64,000 nucleotides of DNA from Druceiella hillmani (GCA_039881145.1 JAYKKI010000148.1:1061501-1125500); one strand, 5' to 3'. Shown: positions 39,250-52,302, numbered from the stretch's first letter. The notes: generated by a model not told the origin, from the letters alone. A program made the numbers and translations.

Positions 39250-39362
39250 AAACAAATACTTAATAAATATATAACGCTTATCAATTTCACAGTTTAGCCA
39301 GAAACCGCGTCAAATTAGTTCAAAGCCACCGTCACACAATGTATTCTTGTTGCCCAGTGACC

Positions 39363-39412
39363 AACTGGATTGGTAGGTAAGTATATGCACTTACTTACCT
39401 ACCAATCCAGTT
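39363..39412. repeat. Perfect 20-bp hairpin, 10-nt loop
   Basis: AACTGGATTGGTAGGTAAGT (39363-39382) is exactly complementary to 39393-39412. Confidence 0.95.
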
Positions 39413-39839
39413 CGTTACTTTCTTGCTTATGTCAATTCCGATCTTTTTCGATGCCATATACTATGTCAAACGAGCACAAATATGGTGAAACTTATAGCAG
39501 TTAAACTATAAAATAAAGTAAGAAGGGTCCACAGTAATTGATATTGAAATAGACTGATTCTTATATTAAAATTTTAACCAATACAGTGTCAGAAAAAATT
39601 AAAATATTTGGAAATGGTAAAATATCTGTGTTACTGAAGTAGCTATCCAAGAATATAGAGCCTTAGAGAACTCAGTCACTCACCCCGAACCCATCCTTGT
39701 AGTAAGGGAATAATTGTTGTCAAAATGTAATATTTATAATTAGCGGAATCGGTAGTAGTTCAAGACTATTTTCGAAACAAAATCTCGGGTTATTTTTTCA
39801 AAGGAGTATATATTAGCAGTTATCACACTCTTTGTTTTT

Positions 39840-40565
39840 TGCGTAGACTTTTCACAGCGAAAGAGACGAAATATCTCTACGACATATTAAACTGGTCCGG
39901 CAGTGCTCATAGCCACGTGACGCGGGCCAGAGACAGACTTCTCTTAGTCCCGGAACATCGCACAACCGGTTATCGGGGTAGTTTCAAATATACCGCAACT
40001 TAAACTCCCTCCACCCCTGAAAACTGCTGGATCCATGACTACTTTTAAAAGGTCAATCCGTAAGTGGGTTTTGACCCAGCAAATGCAAACGGAATAAACG
40101 GAAAATATCGGCTTCTATTTTCGAAATAATTTCATCTAAATTATATTTATTATTAGCATCTTCTTTTCTTTGTGCTATATTTTCTCTTTGGGTAATAATG
40201 TGTATGTAGTTATATGTCTGTATATAATACCTGTATTAAAAATAATTATGAATATTATTATATATTGTGTAAGTATGCGTGTAAACTGTATATGTGTGTA
40301 TATGTATATATGAGTACATGTATGTATATCAACAGGTGCTAGCTGGAAACCGGCCGTGTCGGTTTTGCTTATAGCATAACTGCACAACCCGAGCTAGTAA
40401 ACTTTTTGTAGATAAAATATCGAAAAAAATTTAGGTTAAGGCGTGTAACTTAATTTTTAACTTTAATTTTGTCATTAGCCCTAAGAAAATTTCTGTACAT
40501 GTCTATTACTTTACCTGTTGTATTTTATATGCACAAATAAACTATATTATTATTATTATTATATG
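39840..40565 (+). pseudogene. LINE ORF2 C-terminus and 3' UTR with (ATT)n tail
   Basis: Positions 39860-40100 are GC-richer and read SAHSHVTRARDRLLLVPEHR, then TTGYRGSFKYTAT. After a frame change they read PPPLKTAGSMTTFKRSIRKW and VLTQQMQTE before a stop. This matches the extreme C-terminus of CR1/jockey-like ORF2 proteins, where RTR...L.VP.HRT..Y..SF.Y is followed by LP..L and F...I..WL. The following roughly 450 bp is non-coding and ends with an AATAAA (about 40536) just before ATTATTATTATTATTATAT. It therefore looks like a genuine LINE 3' end with its microsatellite tail. The upstream catalytic domains are not attached. Confidence 0.75.
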
Positions 40566-40582
40566 TTAATAGTCAGGACAAA

Positions 40583-40587
<5 letters not shown>

Positions 40588-40637
<50 letters not shown>
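40588..40637. repeat. (TA)n microsatellite
   Basis: About 50 bp of TA repeats about 25 bp downstream of the LINE tail. Confidence 0.95.
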
Positions 40638-40639
<2 letters not shown>

Positions 40640-40641
<2 letters not shown>

Positions 40642-42390
40642 AAATATCAGCACTTTTATTACATGATACTTTTCCATATTATTCAAAATCTTGTTAAACA
40701 TCTTCACTAAACTTAAAAGTGTATATTGCGTGTACTTAATTTCTCATTATCTTCTGAATGAAAATATTTTATCAATGCAGTTTCCAAAATAATTGAAACT
40801 ATAAATGTTCAACAGTAATCTCAGCATATGTTTAAAATCTAAATGTTTGAGCTGCAAATATATAAAATGGTTAACATTATGAGAGGATCAGATAAATGAT
40901 AATCAGCGTAGAGAATCAGCCACTCGGAAGTTTTATTATCACCTAAATACCCTTCAATATGCAATAATTCACATCGTTGGCCAAAAAACTAAAATCGTGC
41001 TGCCTTAAAATTGTACATATAGACGATATTACTTCTCAATTCCGAATATAAAGAGAAAATTGTTATTTTCTCTTTATTATCGTGAAGCAGAAATAAATAA
41101 ATAGAAAGTCGATCAATAACTTACAGGTTAATAGTAAAATTAAGTTTATATCAAATATTTAATATTATTGTTTTGTTTTCGTCATGTGCTATGAAATACA
41201 TTTACGGCTTTATCCAATTAGCTGAAATGTATCGATATTTATAAATAGTTTGAAATATTTTTTTTTCATTCTTAAAGAATACAAAAATCGATGCACAGGA
41301 TGAAACGAAACGGGTCTGAGTCGAATATTTTATTTTAATATAGCTTACATATAAAAAAAAGTTGAAAAGAATAATACATTTATAACTATATTAAATATGG
41401 GTATCATTTAATAGCTTCTAATCATAAACCAGCAAAGTTTTTCCAAACTCAAATCATAAGTTAGAAACAAAAATTTCTTGGGCATATTTTTGTAACCTAA
41501 TATACGAGTATATGAACGAAAAAATTGGTACAATTACCTTGAAAAAAATTAATCATGCATTTTTCTTGAGGAATGAGATCAAATGAAAAGTGTCAGCATA
41601 TTGAATATTGCTTGCAGAAAATGTTTTGCATCCCTCGCTTAAAAGTTGTTAAAAAAGTTAAATTGGGTAGGTGATTCTTAGTTTTAAATTCCATCAAATC
41701 ATTTAAACATTATTTATTTTTATTTACTAGACAAAGAGTGATAATAAAATATATTTACACTTTATGACTATTTTATACACACCTACAATAAAATAATATT
41801 AACAAATCGAAACCGCTGTAACTTAACCATTTTGAAAACTAATTAACACAACCAATTCCCGCCAGAATTGAAGAGAATAAAATCAAAAGTTTCCATTATA
41901 AAATTTGCAACGATATATATTGCGATAAAAAATGTATTAATTGTTTTTAACATACTACCCGGCATAAAAATATTAATAGCTTTACAAGGAGAATAGACTG
42001 TATTCTTAAAATAATAACGATACCATCAAATGATAGGAAGGCCGTATGTCAAATTCTAGTTTCTGTAGGATTTTTGATAGGTGCGTTGATATATTTCAAG
42101 TCAAAAATATTAAAAAAAATTCAGTAGTTTAAACTAAATAAAACGATTTTATTCATCAATTAAACTTACATAGTACGCGCTGTATGCGCGTACTATGTAA
42201 CTTTATGCTAAGTATAAATATAAAAAAATAATCCAATAAATATGATCACAAAATATGAAATAAAGAACCGAAATTACACCCGTACTAATGAATCCCTTAC
42301 CAAAATCCAGTGTGGATGGAAACTCTTTCAAATAATTTCCTTCTAGTTCATAAAGGAACCTTTAGTTCTTAAATAAATCATTCTGTGCGC
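40640..42390. other. AT-rich stretch with no recognised gene
   Basis: No gene was seen. Two hairpins are present. One is at 41046-41077 (arm about ATAAAGAGAAAAT). The other has arms 42166-42180 and 42186-42200 (TTACATAGTACGCGC, 5-nt loop). Confidence 0.45.
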
Positions 42391-42399
42391 CAAGGGGAC

Positions 42400-43330
42400 A
42401 TATAAGCGAGATCATTACATGTTTTCTTTTATTTATGTGTAGAACCATTGGAACACTGGGTAAATGCCACTTTGGAAAAGCTCATTATCAGCTTATGTGT
42501 TAACGCCCAAGAAGAGGTTCAAATCATCGGCAAACAGAAGTCAATGAGTAGTACTGAAAATGGAGGACTAATAATTTATCATAATGTGGAAAAATAAACT
42601 CAAATTACTTTCAAAATTAACTTAATTCTTGGTTGATTAACATAATGTCGAGATTTGAAATTCCAAAATTGGACATATCGTATTGTACGAGCTAAAAAGT
42701 AACTTGTGAAAAAATTTACCGGAGTATAAAACATACTATCATTCATAAATTATACTAGAAAAATATGTTTATCGACTGGTGAAAATGCGTTTCTAAAATC
42801 AAAGTACAGAACATCAGCCATAGCTGTATATTTTACTGAATAAAATCAGCGCCATTAGTGACGGTGGAACGTTTTGGAAAGAAACCAGACTGGCAGTCTG
42901 TCACCTGGGACTGGTGATCCAAATAAATACGGGGATGCAAAACGGTTTAGTATACTTTAGAGAATGTGGATAACACTGCTATAGGTTTATAATTTTTTAC
43001 ATCGTAGTTGTAACTAGACTTGAGGACAAGAATCATCAAAGAGAACGTCCAAGCGGATGGAAAATTTCAGAAAATAAAAAATTTAATGTAAATATGAGCA
43101 ATGCAATATGAAGATATCGGAGCAAGCCTTGATCACATCTAAAAAGAAGCTATCAGACCCAAATACCTGTTTTAACTATGGCTGCTTCAATGCCAGTACG
43201 ACTTCTGCACAGTATGTGTAGCCAATATTCAACCGAGATCCGCCATCAAAATAAGCTATCCTTGCCGTCATTTCAAAGTTAAGCATGGGTTCCTTAAAAA
43301 AAATATTGAAATACTCAGCAAAGGTATTCG
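42400..43330 (-). pseudogene. Jockey-like LINE reverse transcriptase remnant
   Basis: Minus-strand translation gives the ordered jockey-group RT pattern. AEYFNIFFKEP (about 43318) and EVVLALKQP (about 43205-43180) come first. FGSDSFFLDVIKACSDIF follows (the GPDGIPxxFLKxCxD block), and then an IHIL.SILNRF piece. TDCQSGFFPKRSTVTNGADF (about 42905-42850) is the QHGFxxxRSTxTNL block. ADVLYFDFRNAFSPVDKHIF (about 42820-42765) matches the YTDFxKAFDxVxH block. LLFADDLNLFLGVNT (about 42540-42500) carries the intact FADD catalytic box. Frameshifts and stops are frequent. Confidence 0.85.
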
Positions 43331-43589
43331 CAATAGTCTCACCCAAATATTAGACTCCCATCGTAGATATGTAATAAATATTATAAAATTAAAATATTTA
43401 GCAAAAATATTAAAATTGAAAAAATTAGAAAAATCTCGCGCTGAAATTATAAATTCAATTTTAAATCAGTTTTTCTGACGTTATTAATATAGATTAAATA
43501 CTTTTTAATTTGCAAATTAATCTTATCTTAAAATTCATTTAAAATGACAATTAACTGAAGACGAGGCAATTAGACAAGACAATAACCAA

Positions 43590-43972
43590 AGAGAATTTTT
43601 TCAGCAAGCTGCTTATAGCAGCATGCTTAATATCAAGCTGCAAGATCGCCACCATAATACTAATACCAGAGAGTGAAACAAGCTAATCAACGCTGCGACA
43701 TTAGCCTACAAACTAAAATGGAGATGAGCAGGACACGTAGTACGCCAACAAAGACCGTCGATGGATTGAGCCCATCTTACAGAGAAACCTAAAAAACATG
43801 ATTCGGGCCGCCGGGCAGGCCGCATCGTCGCCGGAAAGACGATATCGTGGTCACTGCATGTATCACCTAAACGAGAATAGCCACTGACAGGAGTCAGTGA
43901 CGGAAGAAGGGGGATTAGGACAGATCTTTGCTAACTGCCTACCTGAAATGTTGGCATACAACGAAACATAGG
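43590..43972 (+). pseudogene. RTE-like LINE C-terminal remnant
   Basis: MLNIKLQDRHHNTNTRE (about 43626), then NAATLAYKLKWR.AGHVVRQQ (about 43690-43755), then a GRRAGRIVAGKTISW-type arginine-rich stretch. This matches the terminal segment of RTE-group ORF2, which reads IxLxDRIRNxxIR..T...IAKLKWxWAGHxxR and then GRPxxRWxDDI. The Trp of the WAGH motif is a stop, and another stop follows SMD. The fragment runs almost directly into the element end at 43976. Confidence 0.8.
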
Positions 43973-43975
43973 GCG

Positions 43976-44055
43976 TGGTAAAGAATTTAAATAAAGTAGA
44001 AATAATACTACATCACGTAGTTTCATTTAATTGTGAATTATAAATTTCTACAAAA
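43976..44055 (+). repeat. Second copy of the 11.46-kb palindrome arm
   Basis: CGTGGTAAAGAATTTAAATA, then GTAGAAATAATACTACATCA, then CGTAGTTTCATTTAATTGTG and AATTTCTACAAAATT. It matches one arm of 11464-11626 plus its outer flank with few differences. Only one arm is present here. Confidence 0.8.
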
Positions 44056-44360
44056 TTTAAGTACATAATAATTTTTAAGAAAGAATTTTAATAGGATACG
44101 GACTTTGAATACAAATTTTGCCAATTCGTGTATTTCGAAGGGAACCTTTGCCCGTATGAAATAAGGTAGGAAATGCCCTACAAATATATCCATCACACGT
44201 TCATTAAATTTGTACTGAATCCAATCTAGGCCATGATAAAACACGAGAACCATCATTTTCTTCCTGAATGTTCAATACACTATTCACTGCCTTTCCATTA
44301 TATTAAAAGGTCTATTCTATTTTTTTGAGTTGCTTCAAAATTATCGGTATGTTAAAAAGC

Positions 44361-44597
44361 ATTCTCTTACGCTTTCACCTGCAAATGGGTATCTCAAAAA
44401 AAAGCATGTTATTTATCAAGTTAAATGATCGTGATGATCATTCTCTTACGCTTTCACCTGCAAATGGGTATCTCAAAAAAAAGCATGTTATCTATCAAGT
44501 TAAATGATCGTGATGATCATTCTCTTACGCTTTCACCTGCAAATGGGTATCTCAAAAAAAAGCATGTTATTTATCAAGTTAAATGATCGTGATGAGG
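44361..44597. repeat. 79-bp tandem repeat, three copies
   Basis: Units start at 44361, 44440 and 44519 with ATTCTCTTACGCTTTCACCT and end with AAATGATCGTGATGATC. They are nearly identical (one T/C difference seen), so the array is young. 79 is not a multiple of three, so the repeat passes through all frames and is not a protein repeat. Confidence 0.95.
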
Positions 44598-46872
44598 GTA
44601 ATGGCATTATTATTTCTATTATTGTTTTAATTATCTTTATTATTTTTACCTTATATTGTTTCTTTAAGTTCTTTTTGTTACGATATTTTCATGATCTTTT
44701 TTATTATTATTAATATTACTATTACCAATGGTATTAACATTTATTTTATTAACGTAACATAATTTATCAATTTAATGTTATTATTTTATTAATTTTCTTA
44801 CTTATTTTAATGTACGATGGACTCTAAATGTTTTACAAGGTTTAGGAAATGAAAAGGCTAAATAAATAAATAGAATATCTAGTGCATTTTAATGGTTTCA
44901 CTAAGCCTAAAGATAAAAATATTAATATTTAAATATTAATATGAATAGTCGTCAATTATAATTTATTAGGATCATTATATGAAAGAATTTTTTCGTCTGC
45001 GGCAAATATCTCATATGGATGAGAAGTTCAGTAATACGAAGCGTTTATTATTAAGGTATGGTCTAAAATTTTTATTGAAATTTCGGAGTTATTAACTACC
45101 TAGACGTTATTATTATTTATTATCTCGTTTGGATATTCACAAAATAATTAATTAAGAAAATTTTGCCCTATCGATCGTGTATTAGATAATTTTATCGCTT
45201 TAAACAATGGCATTAAATATAAACAATATACTCTTGTAAAATGGACTTCACTCCTACATACAATTATTACAATGTAATAACATTTTCCACACATTCAAAG
45301 AGAGAATATATATAGTACAAATACCGAAGTAACTAAAAAAAATACAAAAAGATAAATGGTTATACTTGTGAAAAATGTTTAATCGAAAGTGTTGCCGTAT
45401 GCGTGTTAAATGTTGAAAATTTATAAATTTTAGCCACAAATTTAGTTTTGCCTTATCATACTTATGCTTCTTCTACGCACTACTTTTTTTTAACTTATAA
45501 TTGGAAATAAATAGAAAACATATGAAGTAAAAATTAAATAAGTTGAATTTAGTTGCACATAATATACTATTCCTGAACTTTGATGGCTGGTGACCGCCGC
45601 ATAATTAAAACACTTGTTAAAGAACGCCGTGATGATAAACATCCACATATTACAAATTGAAATTTCACACTTGGTGACAGCTAACACGGAAATTACCTTT
45701 TAGATACCAATTTTGAGCGCTAATGTCTATTTAGTATCACGTCGTTGACTTGACAATTTTAACGTCACAACTCTTGATTAAAGTGGTGGTAAAGTCGATA
45801 TTATTTCTATTGCTTCGATCATTGTTTATTAAAATTATTATTTATTTAATTATCTCTGAATGAGAGAGTACACAATGCAAACACATGACTATTTTATCAT
45901 GTAGAAGTGTTAATTATATAATTCTACAGCGCTTTTAATGATTACGCCTGCGTAATGATGGCGATAATTGCAACCCTCGGTTTTATGAAACAGAGTTAAA
46001 TTTTATTTAAAATTTGATTTTTTCGTCCACGTTCGAAAAAAATTAAAAGTCTAAGCGGAAGCTAATTTATTCCATAAATAAGAACTATGCACTAGAACAA
46101 AAAACAAAGGATATACTTTATATTTATGAAAATAAAAAACGAGAATAGAAGGTTGCCACCTTCTTCATTCTTAATTGCATTTGTTTCGGACCATTTATTT
46201 TGAAAAATAAATCATAAATCGCCTTTTTTTGACTAAATTCTTTCCCCCTATTATCTTGGATTCATAATATTCAAGTAAATTATCTTAAAAAGCAGAACGT
46301 TAATAAGAATATAACGTTATTTGCATTTATGGAGATGAAGTGTAAAGCAGTTTGCTAAATAGAAATTTTCAACATCTAAATCAAGGGATACGTTATATAG
46401 TTTGATTAACAATAACTAGGAATGCAATTATATCTTATATTTAAGGTTTAATTCGAAACTTAAGATAAAATAAATGGCTTACTTTATCTTAAGTTACTAC
46501 TTTATTACTAGTGTCAACAAATATTTATTTATAAAAATAGACAAAAGGTTGCTATTTAATTTTTGGATTACTACATGCAGGGAGGTTCTTAATTAAATCG
46601 TATTCCATATAACAAAAAAACTATAAATCTTCGTTGTATTTCAAAAAGTAAGCACCCATATGTTCGATGTATAGATTTTGATGCTCAAAAATGAATTCAG
46701 TTGATCACTCACGTGAAAGCTCAGTGTAAAATTATTATTTTGATATTCTACATATATAATATATGAGAAAAATAGACCAGTGTTGCAAACTTCACATCAA
46801 ATTCCACATTATAAGTTACATATGTAACTTACAAACATCAGAATACAAAGAAGTCGATCGAATTTAAACTAA

Positions 46873-46985
46873 ACCGATTTATACATTACTTGCCGAACTA
46901 GTTACTTGAAGGATTATAAATCAACGTGAGTCAATACTCTCACTTTCAGGCGATCCATTATTCTAACTAAAACAAATAAACCCTT
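46873..46985 (-). repeat. Dispersed repeat, copy 2 (inverted relative to 18060-18162)
   Basis: The reverse complement contains GTGAGAGTATTGACTCACGT, then GATTTATAATCCTTCAAGTA and GCAAGTAATGT, matching 18060-18162. Confidence 0.75.
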
Positions 46986-47557
46986 TCATGTACGGTGAGC
47001 AAAGACCGTGAATTCGATAATCTCCTGAGAGCAAAATTCATATATGCTTGGAATTTGTGGAGAATATACCAATTTTGTTTCTTTTGTCTCCGTGTGCTGA
47101 CTCTTTTATCATATAATTTTTTACCTAAAAATACAAAAAATTAATTAATATTAAATTCATGTCGCAAAAAAATTGTTCACAAATAATTTGGACATGTCAG
47201 TAAAATACAGAAATCTAATTAAGTCCTTACGTAAATATTCATGATTACATATTGAACGTAAAATGTGGTCTTATCGATCGCTATTAAATCACAAGCGCTA
47301 GCTGGCAGATAATTTCCCAAAACAGGATGTAATTTATGAATAGGACTAAAAAAGCTACAGCTTTATAGAAATAACCTGAAGTAAAGGTCTCGTAAAAAAA
47401 TTGTCTTTTTTGATGGGCTCTTGACCATAGTTCTTTTTGAAGATTTTCGAATAAAATTAAAAATGTTAACAGAAACCACTAACGTATCTATGGGTACATA
47501 TACTACGGCTACATATACACTTTATGACCCTTACTTTTGGTAAACTGAAAAAACTTT

Positions 47558-47605
47558 GCATGTGTTCCTCTTTACAATTCCTCAATAGTAAAGAGGAACA
47601 CATGC
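47558..47605. repeat. Perfect 18-bp hairpin, 12-nt loop
   Basis: GCATGTGTTCCTCTTTAC (47558-47575) is exactly complementary to 47588-47605. Confidence 0.95.
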
Positions 47606-49517
47606 CGTGTTACAAAAACAGCCCACCTAATTCCCTTCGAAGAAATACAAAGTGACTCAATCCGCCGACAAAATAATGATAAAAACTTTTGGAATTCTAT
47701 GCAAATTTTGAGAATCAAAATTAAAATTAATGATAAAAGCATTAATGTGGCTTCATATGCCACCATACTTTATTATCTGTAAAGAGCAATTAGGCACAAG
47801 CGGAAGAAAACTCATCGTAGGATTATTGCTTCTTAATAACAATGAGCATACTTCAAAACACGAGCATGTCTTTTTATATGTTTTGTTAATATTTTATATT
47901 ATACCACTCCTAGTGAAATGCCATCTTACACTCCGCCATTAGACTATATTTCGTTTTCTACTTAAATCTGCTAGTAAGCAAACCGAGACGAGAACGAAGT
48001 CGAGGAAAAATAATGAAATGAATGTTAAAAAATCTATTCGTCATATTTTGTTTAATGAACTGAGATAAGTAAAAGTTTTAACAGTCTTTATTGTAAATAT
48101 AATAAGAGCATTCACTAAGGATAACTATTACAATTTAGTAATTTGATACTTGGCAGTTTTTCATAAGAATCTGTATTTCTTTTAAAAGAAAAAAGTTAAA
48201 TAGCATTTTCTCGAAAACGCGAGGGCGCGAAGGCGGGCGCTGTGGAATTTGTGTGGCGGTGGGCTATTCAATTAGTAAAACAAACATTTTAAAAGACTGA
48301 CATTGAAATAAAGAGCGCATTCTCTGTGTGTTTCACGATTAATATTTTGAATCCTGGCTGTACTATTTATTTTATAAACAATTGAACGTCTGACTAAAGA
48401 AAATCGCTATGGTCAGTACCATAGCGATTTTTCATAGCATTGCCAACTTTAAAAAATATTCAAAATTCACGATTAACCTGATTTGCATTGTGACATATTG
48501 TTTTACCGCTTAAACTTTTTCTATTTTGAGTGCATTTAACTTAAAATTAACAGATTTTATTAATGTATAAATACTGAATCTTTAACGATCTCACCGTTTG
48601 ACAGATGAAAAATTTTTTTTGTAATGAACGTTGGATACCCTAAACTGAAAATGTATACATTTTTATTTACCATATATTGGCACGTGTCCGATATTTTGAC
48701 GTATTTTGATTAAGTGATATGTTCCATTACCATTACTTCAATGACATCGGGTAATATGATCGGTTAACTTCACTCGAAGTTCACCGGTTATATTAGCTGT
48801 TGTATCGACTCTTGCTTTCTGTTCATATTAATGTTATGACACAATGCAATTTTAAATAATGAATAAAGTGTTTTTATGGCGTTTAGCATTAAGCTTCGAC
48901 CATAAATATTTTTTTTTTAAATCGTAAATTCACATTTAACTTTACCGTTCTTTCCAAAATCACTAAAAACACCACAAAGTACATCTTTCCATTGGTCGTT
49001 TGCCATATGTTGAGTTCGTATTTATAGTCGAATTTTAACATTTCTGAAGAAATTCGTTTAAAAATCCTAGATATTGACTCAAATAAAACTTGTGAAAATA
49101 TCATTTAATTTCCTGAACTTATATTGTTTTTAGCAGAAGGTAAAACGCATTAAATGAAAATTTTAAGTAAGGAATTTTTATCGTGGGTAAATAGAAACTT
49201 TTATTAACTAAAATAAAGCAAAAAAATTATTATAAACGGCTACTTACAATAAGAAAAATGTACGTTTGATTTTTTAGCAATGATTATAGTAATCCAAAAT
49301 TTAATAATTATCATTGTGATGATATCAATACAAGTGACTTTCCCTAAAATGATTAACTTCTTATATTTGACAGAGTTTGAATAATACTTATATATAGCGT
49401 GGAAAGTCAACCCTACCCAATTTTTCTTGGAAATGTGAATCTATTGTGATTTTTCATAGTATTACGTGTAATCTACATGCGATGAATTGATGTCAGTTTT
49501 CATATAATCTACAATAC

Positions 49518-49890
49518 TTAGACATGACAAAAAGAAGGATCTTTCTTAGTTTTGTCAAATATTACATATTTTATCTTATCGATCGTTTCTATATTATTCA
49601 TTTGATTAGGCGGGATAGAGGTGTATGTAACATTGCAGGTAAAGTTAATACTAAGTATTTCCAAAATGGGGTTACTTTGACTCAGGGGACGAGATCGCGA
49701 TAAAAACTTTATAATTTCTAAAAACACAAGTTTCATGATTTCTGAACCATATAACTCGATTTTCATTTTTTCGTTGGTAGCACTGATTGTCACTCTTTTC
49801 ATTGCCCAAGCGCCATACATGCAGATGGATCGAAGCCGGAGATTTTCATAAAAAACTATTGGTATTGCATTTTAAATATTTTGAAGGTCT
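49518..49890 (-). other. Unassigned open frame of about 120 codons
   Basis: This minus-strand frame is open from about 49890 to a stop at 49518, with an ATG at 49820 giving 100 residues. It contains ATNEKMKIELYGSEIMKLVF and SQSNPILEILSINFTCNVTY. It is longer than most open frames in this AT-rich background but has no recognised domain. It could be an exon, a decayed element fragment or chance. Confidence 0.25.
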
Positions 49891-50170
49891 GAATAACTTT
49901 TGATTTTGAATTGTTTTTTTAATAACAATTGAATAGAAATAACGCATAAAAGAATATTAATTTACGTTATTCTATGTTAAATCAGCTTGAGGACGTACTT
50001 TTGTTTTGCTCTGTAACTTCAAAAATTTCATTCAAATGCCGGGATTGTTTATAGCGGTGTCATTGATCATCAACATGGAACACTCCGACCTTGTTATTTT
50101 GCTATGTTTGCTATATTTAACATGTGTTAGTAATGGTATTTTCTTTACATTTTTTTTCCTTTCCAGAACG

Positions 50171-50305
50171 ATGCCAAGAACCTATAAACAGCGGTTAGGC
50201 GTTCGTGGTTATAAAAAGTATAGTAAAGAGTTACTGGAACGAGCTATAATAGCTGTTACAGAAATCTACTTGCAAAATTGTATGCACATAGGTATAAAAC
50301 TATAG
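50171..50305 (+). pseudogene. N-terminal fragment of a pogo-type transposase (HTH_psq start)
   Basis: MPRTYKQRLGVRGYKKYSKE followed by LLERAIIAVTE is the characteristic start of pogo/Tigger-like DDE transposases. In these a MPRxYKRK-G...Y..Y..E.L..A leads into the Psq helix-turn-helix. The ATG is preceded at 50150-50168 by a polypyrimidine run and CAG, a good splice-acceptor shape. Homology fades after about 35 residues, the frame stops at 50305, and no catalytic domain follows. This is a small truncated relic. Confidence 0.6.
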
Positions 50306-50309
50306 AAAC

Positions 50310-52299
50310 TGCGAGGCTCTTTTCCACGGATAGACATATGGAAATTATAAAGGTTCCCCCTTTTAGCCCTAACTAAAAATATCCTATAAGCGATGTATTC
50401 TAATGTTTAAGAATATCATATCAAGAAAAAGATAGATAAATTAAGGTTTCTTTCTAATTAAATATATAATGCAGAAATAATCATATTTATCCAGAAGTCA
50501 TTTTTAATTTTTGGAAGTTTTTATTTGACAATTAAAAAATGCTTAAAACTACAATTGAGAAGAAATTATATTGTTTCGCATGTTTAAGGGTGCCCATTGG
50601 GAGAAATTCAAATATCATTTAAAATTGAGCAGCGTGACGTCCATTTATATTCAAACAATTTACAAATATTTATTGATATAATAATTAAATACTTCATAGA
50701 TATATTTAGTGACACAAAATTTGATAGAGTAAATAACATTATTTATAAATTATTCTAAATAACATTATTTATAAATTATTCTAAAATTGTAAATAGTTTA
50801 ACTATTTACAATTTTAGGCTATCTGTTGTAGGTACATTACACTATTACAAATGTTTCCTAGATTTCTTACCCAACTGAAAGATTTTTTGAAATGGCATTT
50901 GCAATCCTCTTGATATTTTCTGAATTATAAAGGGATATAAATGTCTAAATTTATTTTCACTGTGGAAAGACCCAAAGAACTTTACAAAACAATCCTAGTG
51001 GTAAAGAAACAAGACCTTAAATGTCTATCTAATAATTTTGTTTGCCAAACTGCATCAAATCACATATCGAAAAAAAATTTGATTGTATCGACAAAATGAT
51101 GATTAATTTTGCAGCATGTTTGCAAAATCTTTTCGACTACGGTCACATTTCTCTGTCTTGTGTCTGTCTTGTGTGTTGATCTACATTGATTCATTTAAGA
51201 CTCTCTATTAAGTTTTCTTTTTGATATATAAAACAGCGAAAAAACCAAAATGACCTTTTAAAAGATGACGAGGTATACAATTGAATAATTTTTCTGAAAG
51301 GAGTAATTAAGGACCAATAATATTCACATCAAATTTCTAATATCCCTATTTTTATGGCAGAGCTTAATATTATTAAAATTGTGTTGATAACTTTAAGAGA
51401 TCTTTCCTTACTTTCATTATATTTTTTCTGTTCAACAATTGTTTATTTATTCTCTTTGCTTTTGGGAGGGTGGATAAATACCTGGAATTTTTTCTCTTAA
51501 AACAATATTTACACTTTCATCAATCATCACAAAAGTAATGGTAAAAATGACGAAATATTGGTCTTAAATAGATTAAAATTACCCTCTTTACAATTTTTTA
51601 TTAACTGTCCTAAATTCAATGTAGTGTATAGGCAAATTTATAATTTATGTATGGTTTAGTTCCATTTAAATGTTAAATATTTGTGTATTATTGCTCGAGC
51701 TCAATTGGAGTAAGCATTTTTCGGCGTGAGAGTTTTTGTGGTATACAGTGATCAATTGATCTCAAAAGCGTTTTTTTTAAATAAATGTGATCAATATTTC
51801 TTGACAACTAACAAACCCAAGAAAAAGAGAGAGAATTTACCCCAAAAACCCAAAAAATATTTCCAAATAAATATGTATCCACGACACAAACAACTAAATC
51901 CAAACATAGAGAAGACTTCTAAACAATGCATGTTTCCTCATTTCTGTGGCACATTCGTAATATTTAAAGTATTCCTACGTTCTCGTTTTATACACTCTGT
52001 TATTATCGCTTGCGAACATGAGTAAGTTATTATCTAATTGGAGTCGTTTATACTTTACTAATACATTCTTATTTTTGTGAGTCGTTTTTCAAATGAAATA
52101 CATAGATAACATGATTATTAAATTAAACATAATTAAAATATAAAATAATTGTACCGAATAAATAAATAACGAAAAGTAGCTTCTTTTTTTAAATACTTTT
52201 AAACCATTTGGAAATGTTATACGCGTGAAATACAGATATATGATACCATTGCTATATACAATACAGATCCTATTTGTAGGCACACTGCAGGAAATATAC

Positions 52300-52300
<1 letters not shown>
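50310..52300. other. AT-rich stretch with no recognised gene
   Basis: It contains a 26-bp direct duplication at 50731-50756 and 50757-50782. This abuts an 18-bp-arm hairpin with a 1-nt spacer (50781-50817). A 99-codon open frame at 51726-52025 has no recognisable domain. Confidence 0.4.

Positions 52301-52302
<2 letters not shown>

Larger units (their letters stand above)
44600..50160. other. AT-rich stretch with hairpins but no recognised gene
   Basis: About 5.5 kb without a supported gene. It contains a 24-bp loopless palindrome (44919-44942), a 13-bp-arm hairpin (46457-46505) and a 20-bp palindrome (46812-46831). It also contains an 18-bp-arm hairpin (47558-47605), a 13-bp-arm hairpin (48400-48431), an imperfect 20-bp-arm hairpin (about 48752-48796) and a short GC-rich patch (48210-48262). 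Confidence 0.5.

Noticed and set aside
44325..44713. Open frames through the 79-bp repeat as a protein with internal repeats
   Set aside because: The unit length is not a multiple of three, so the frame changes with each unit. This is chance openness.
49518..49820. IKYVIFDKT near the end of the minus-strand frame recalls the phosphorylation loop of P-type ATPases
   Set aside because: The defining D-K-T-G-T-L-T continues here as DKTKKD, and no transmembrane segments or other ATPase motifs accompany it.
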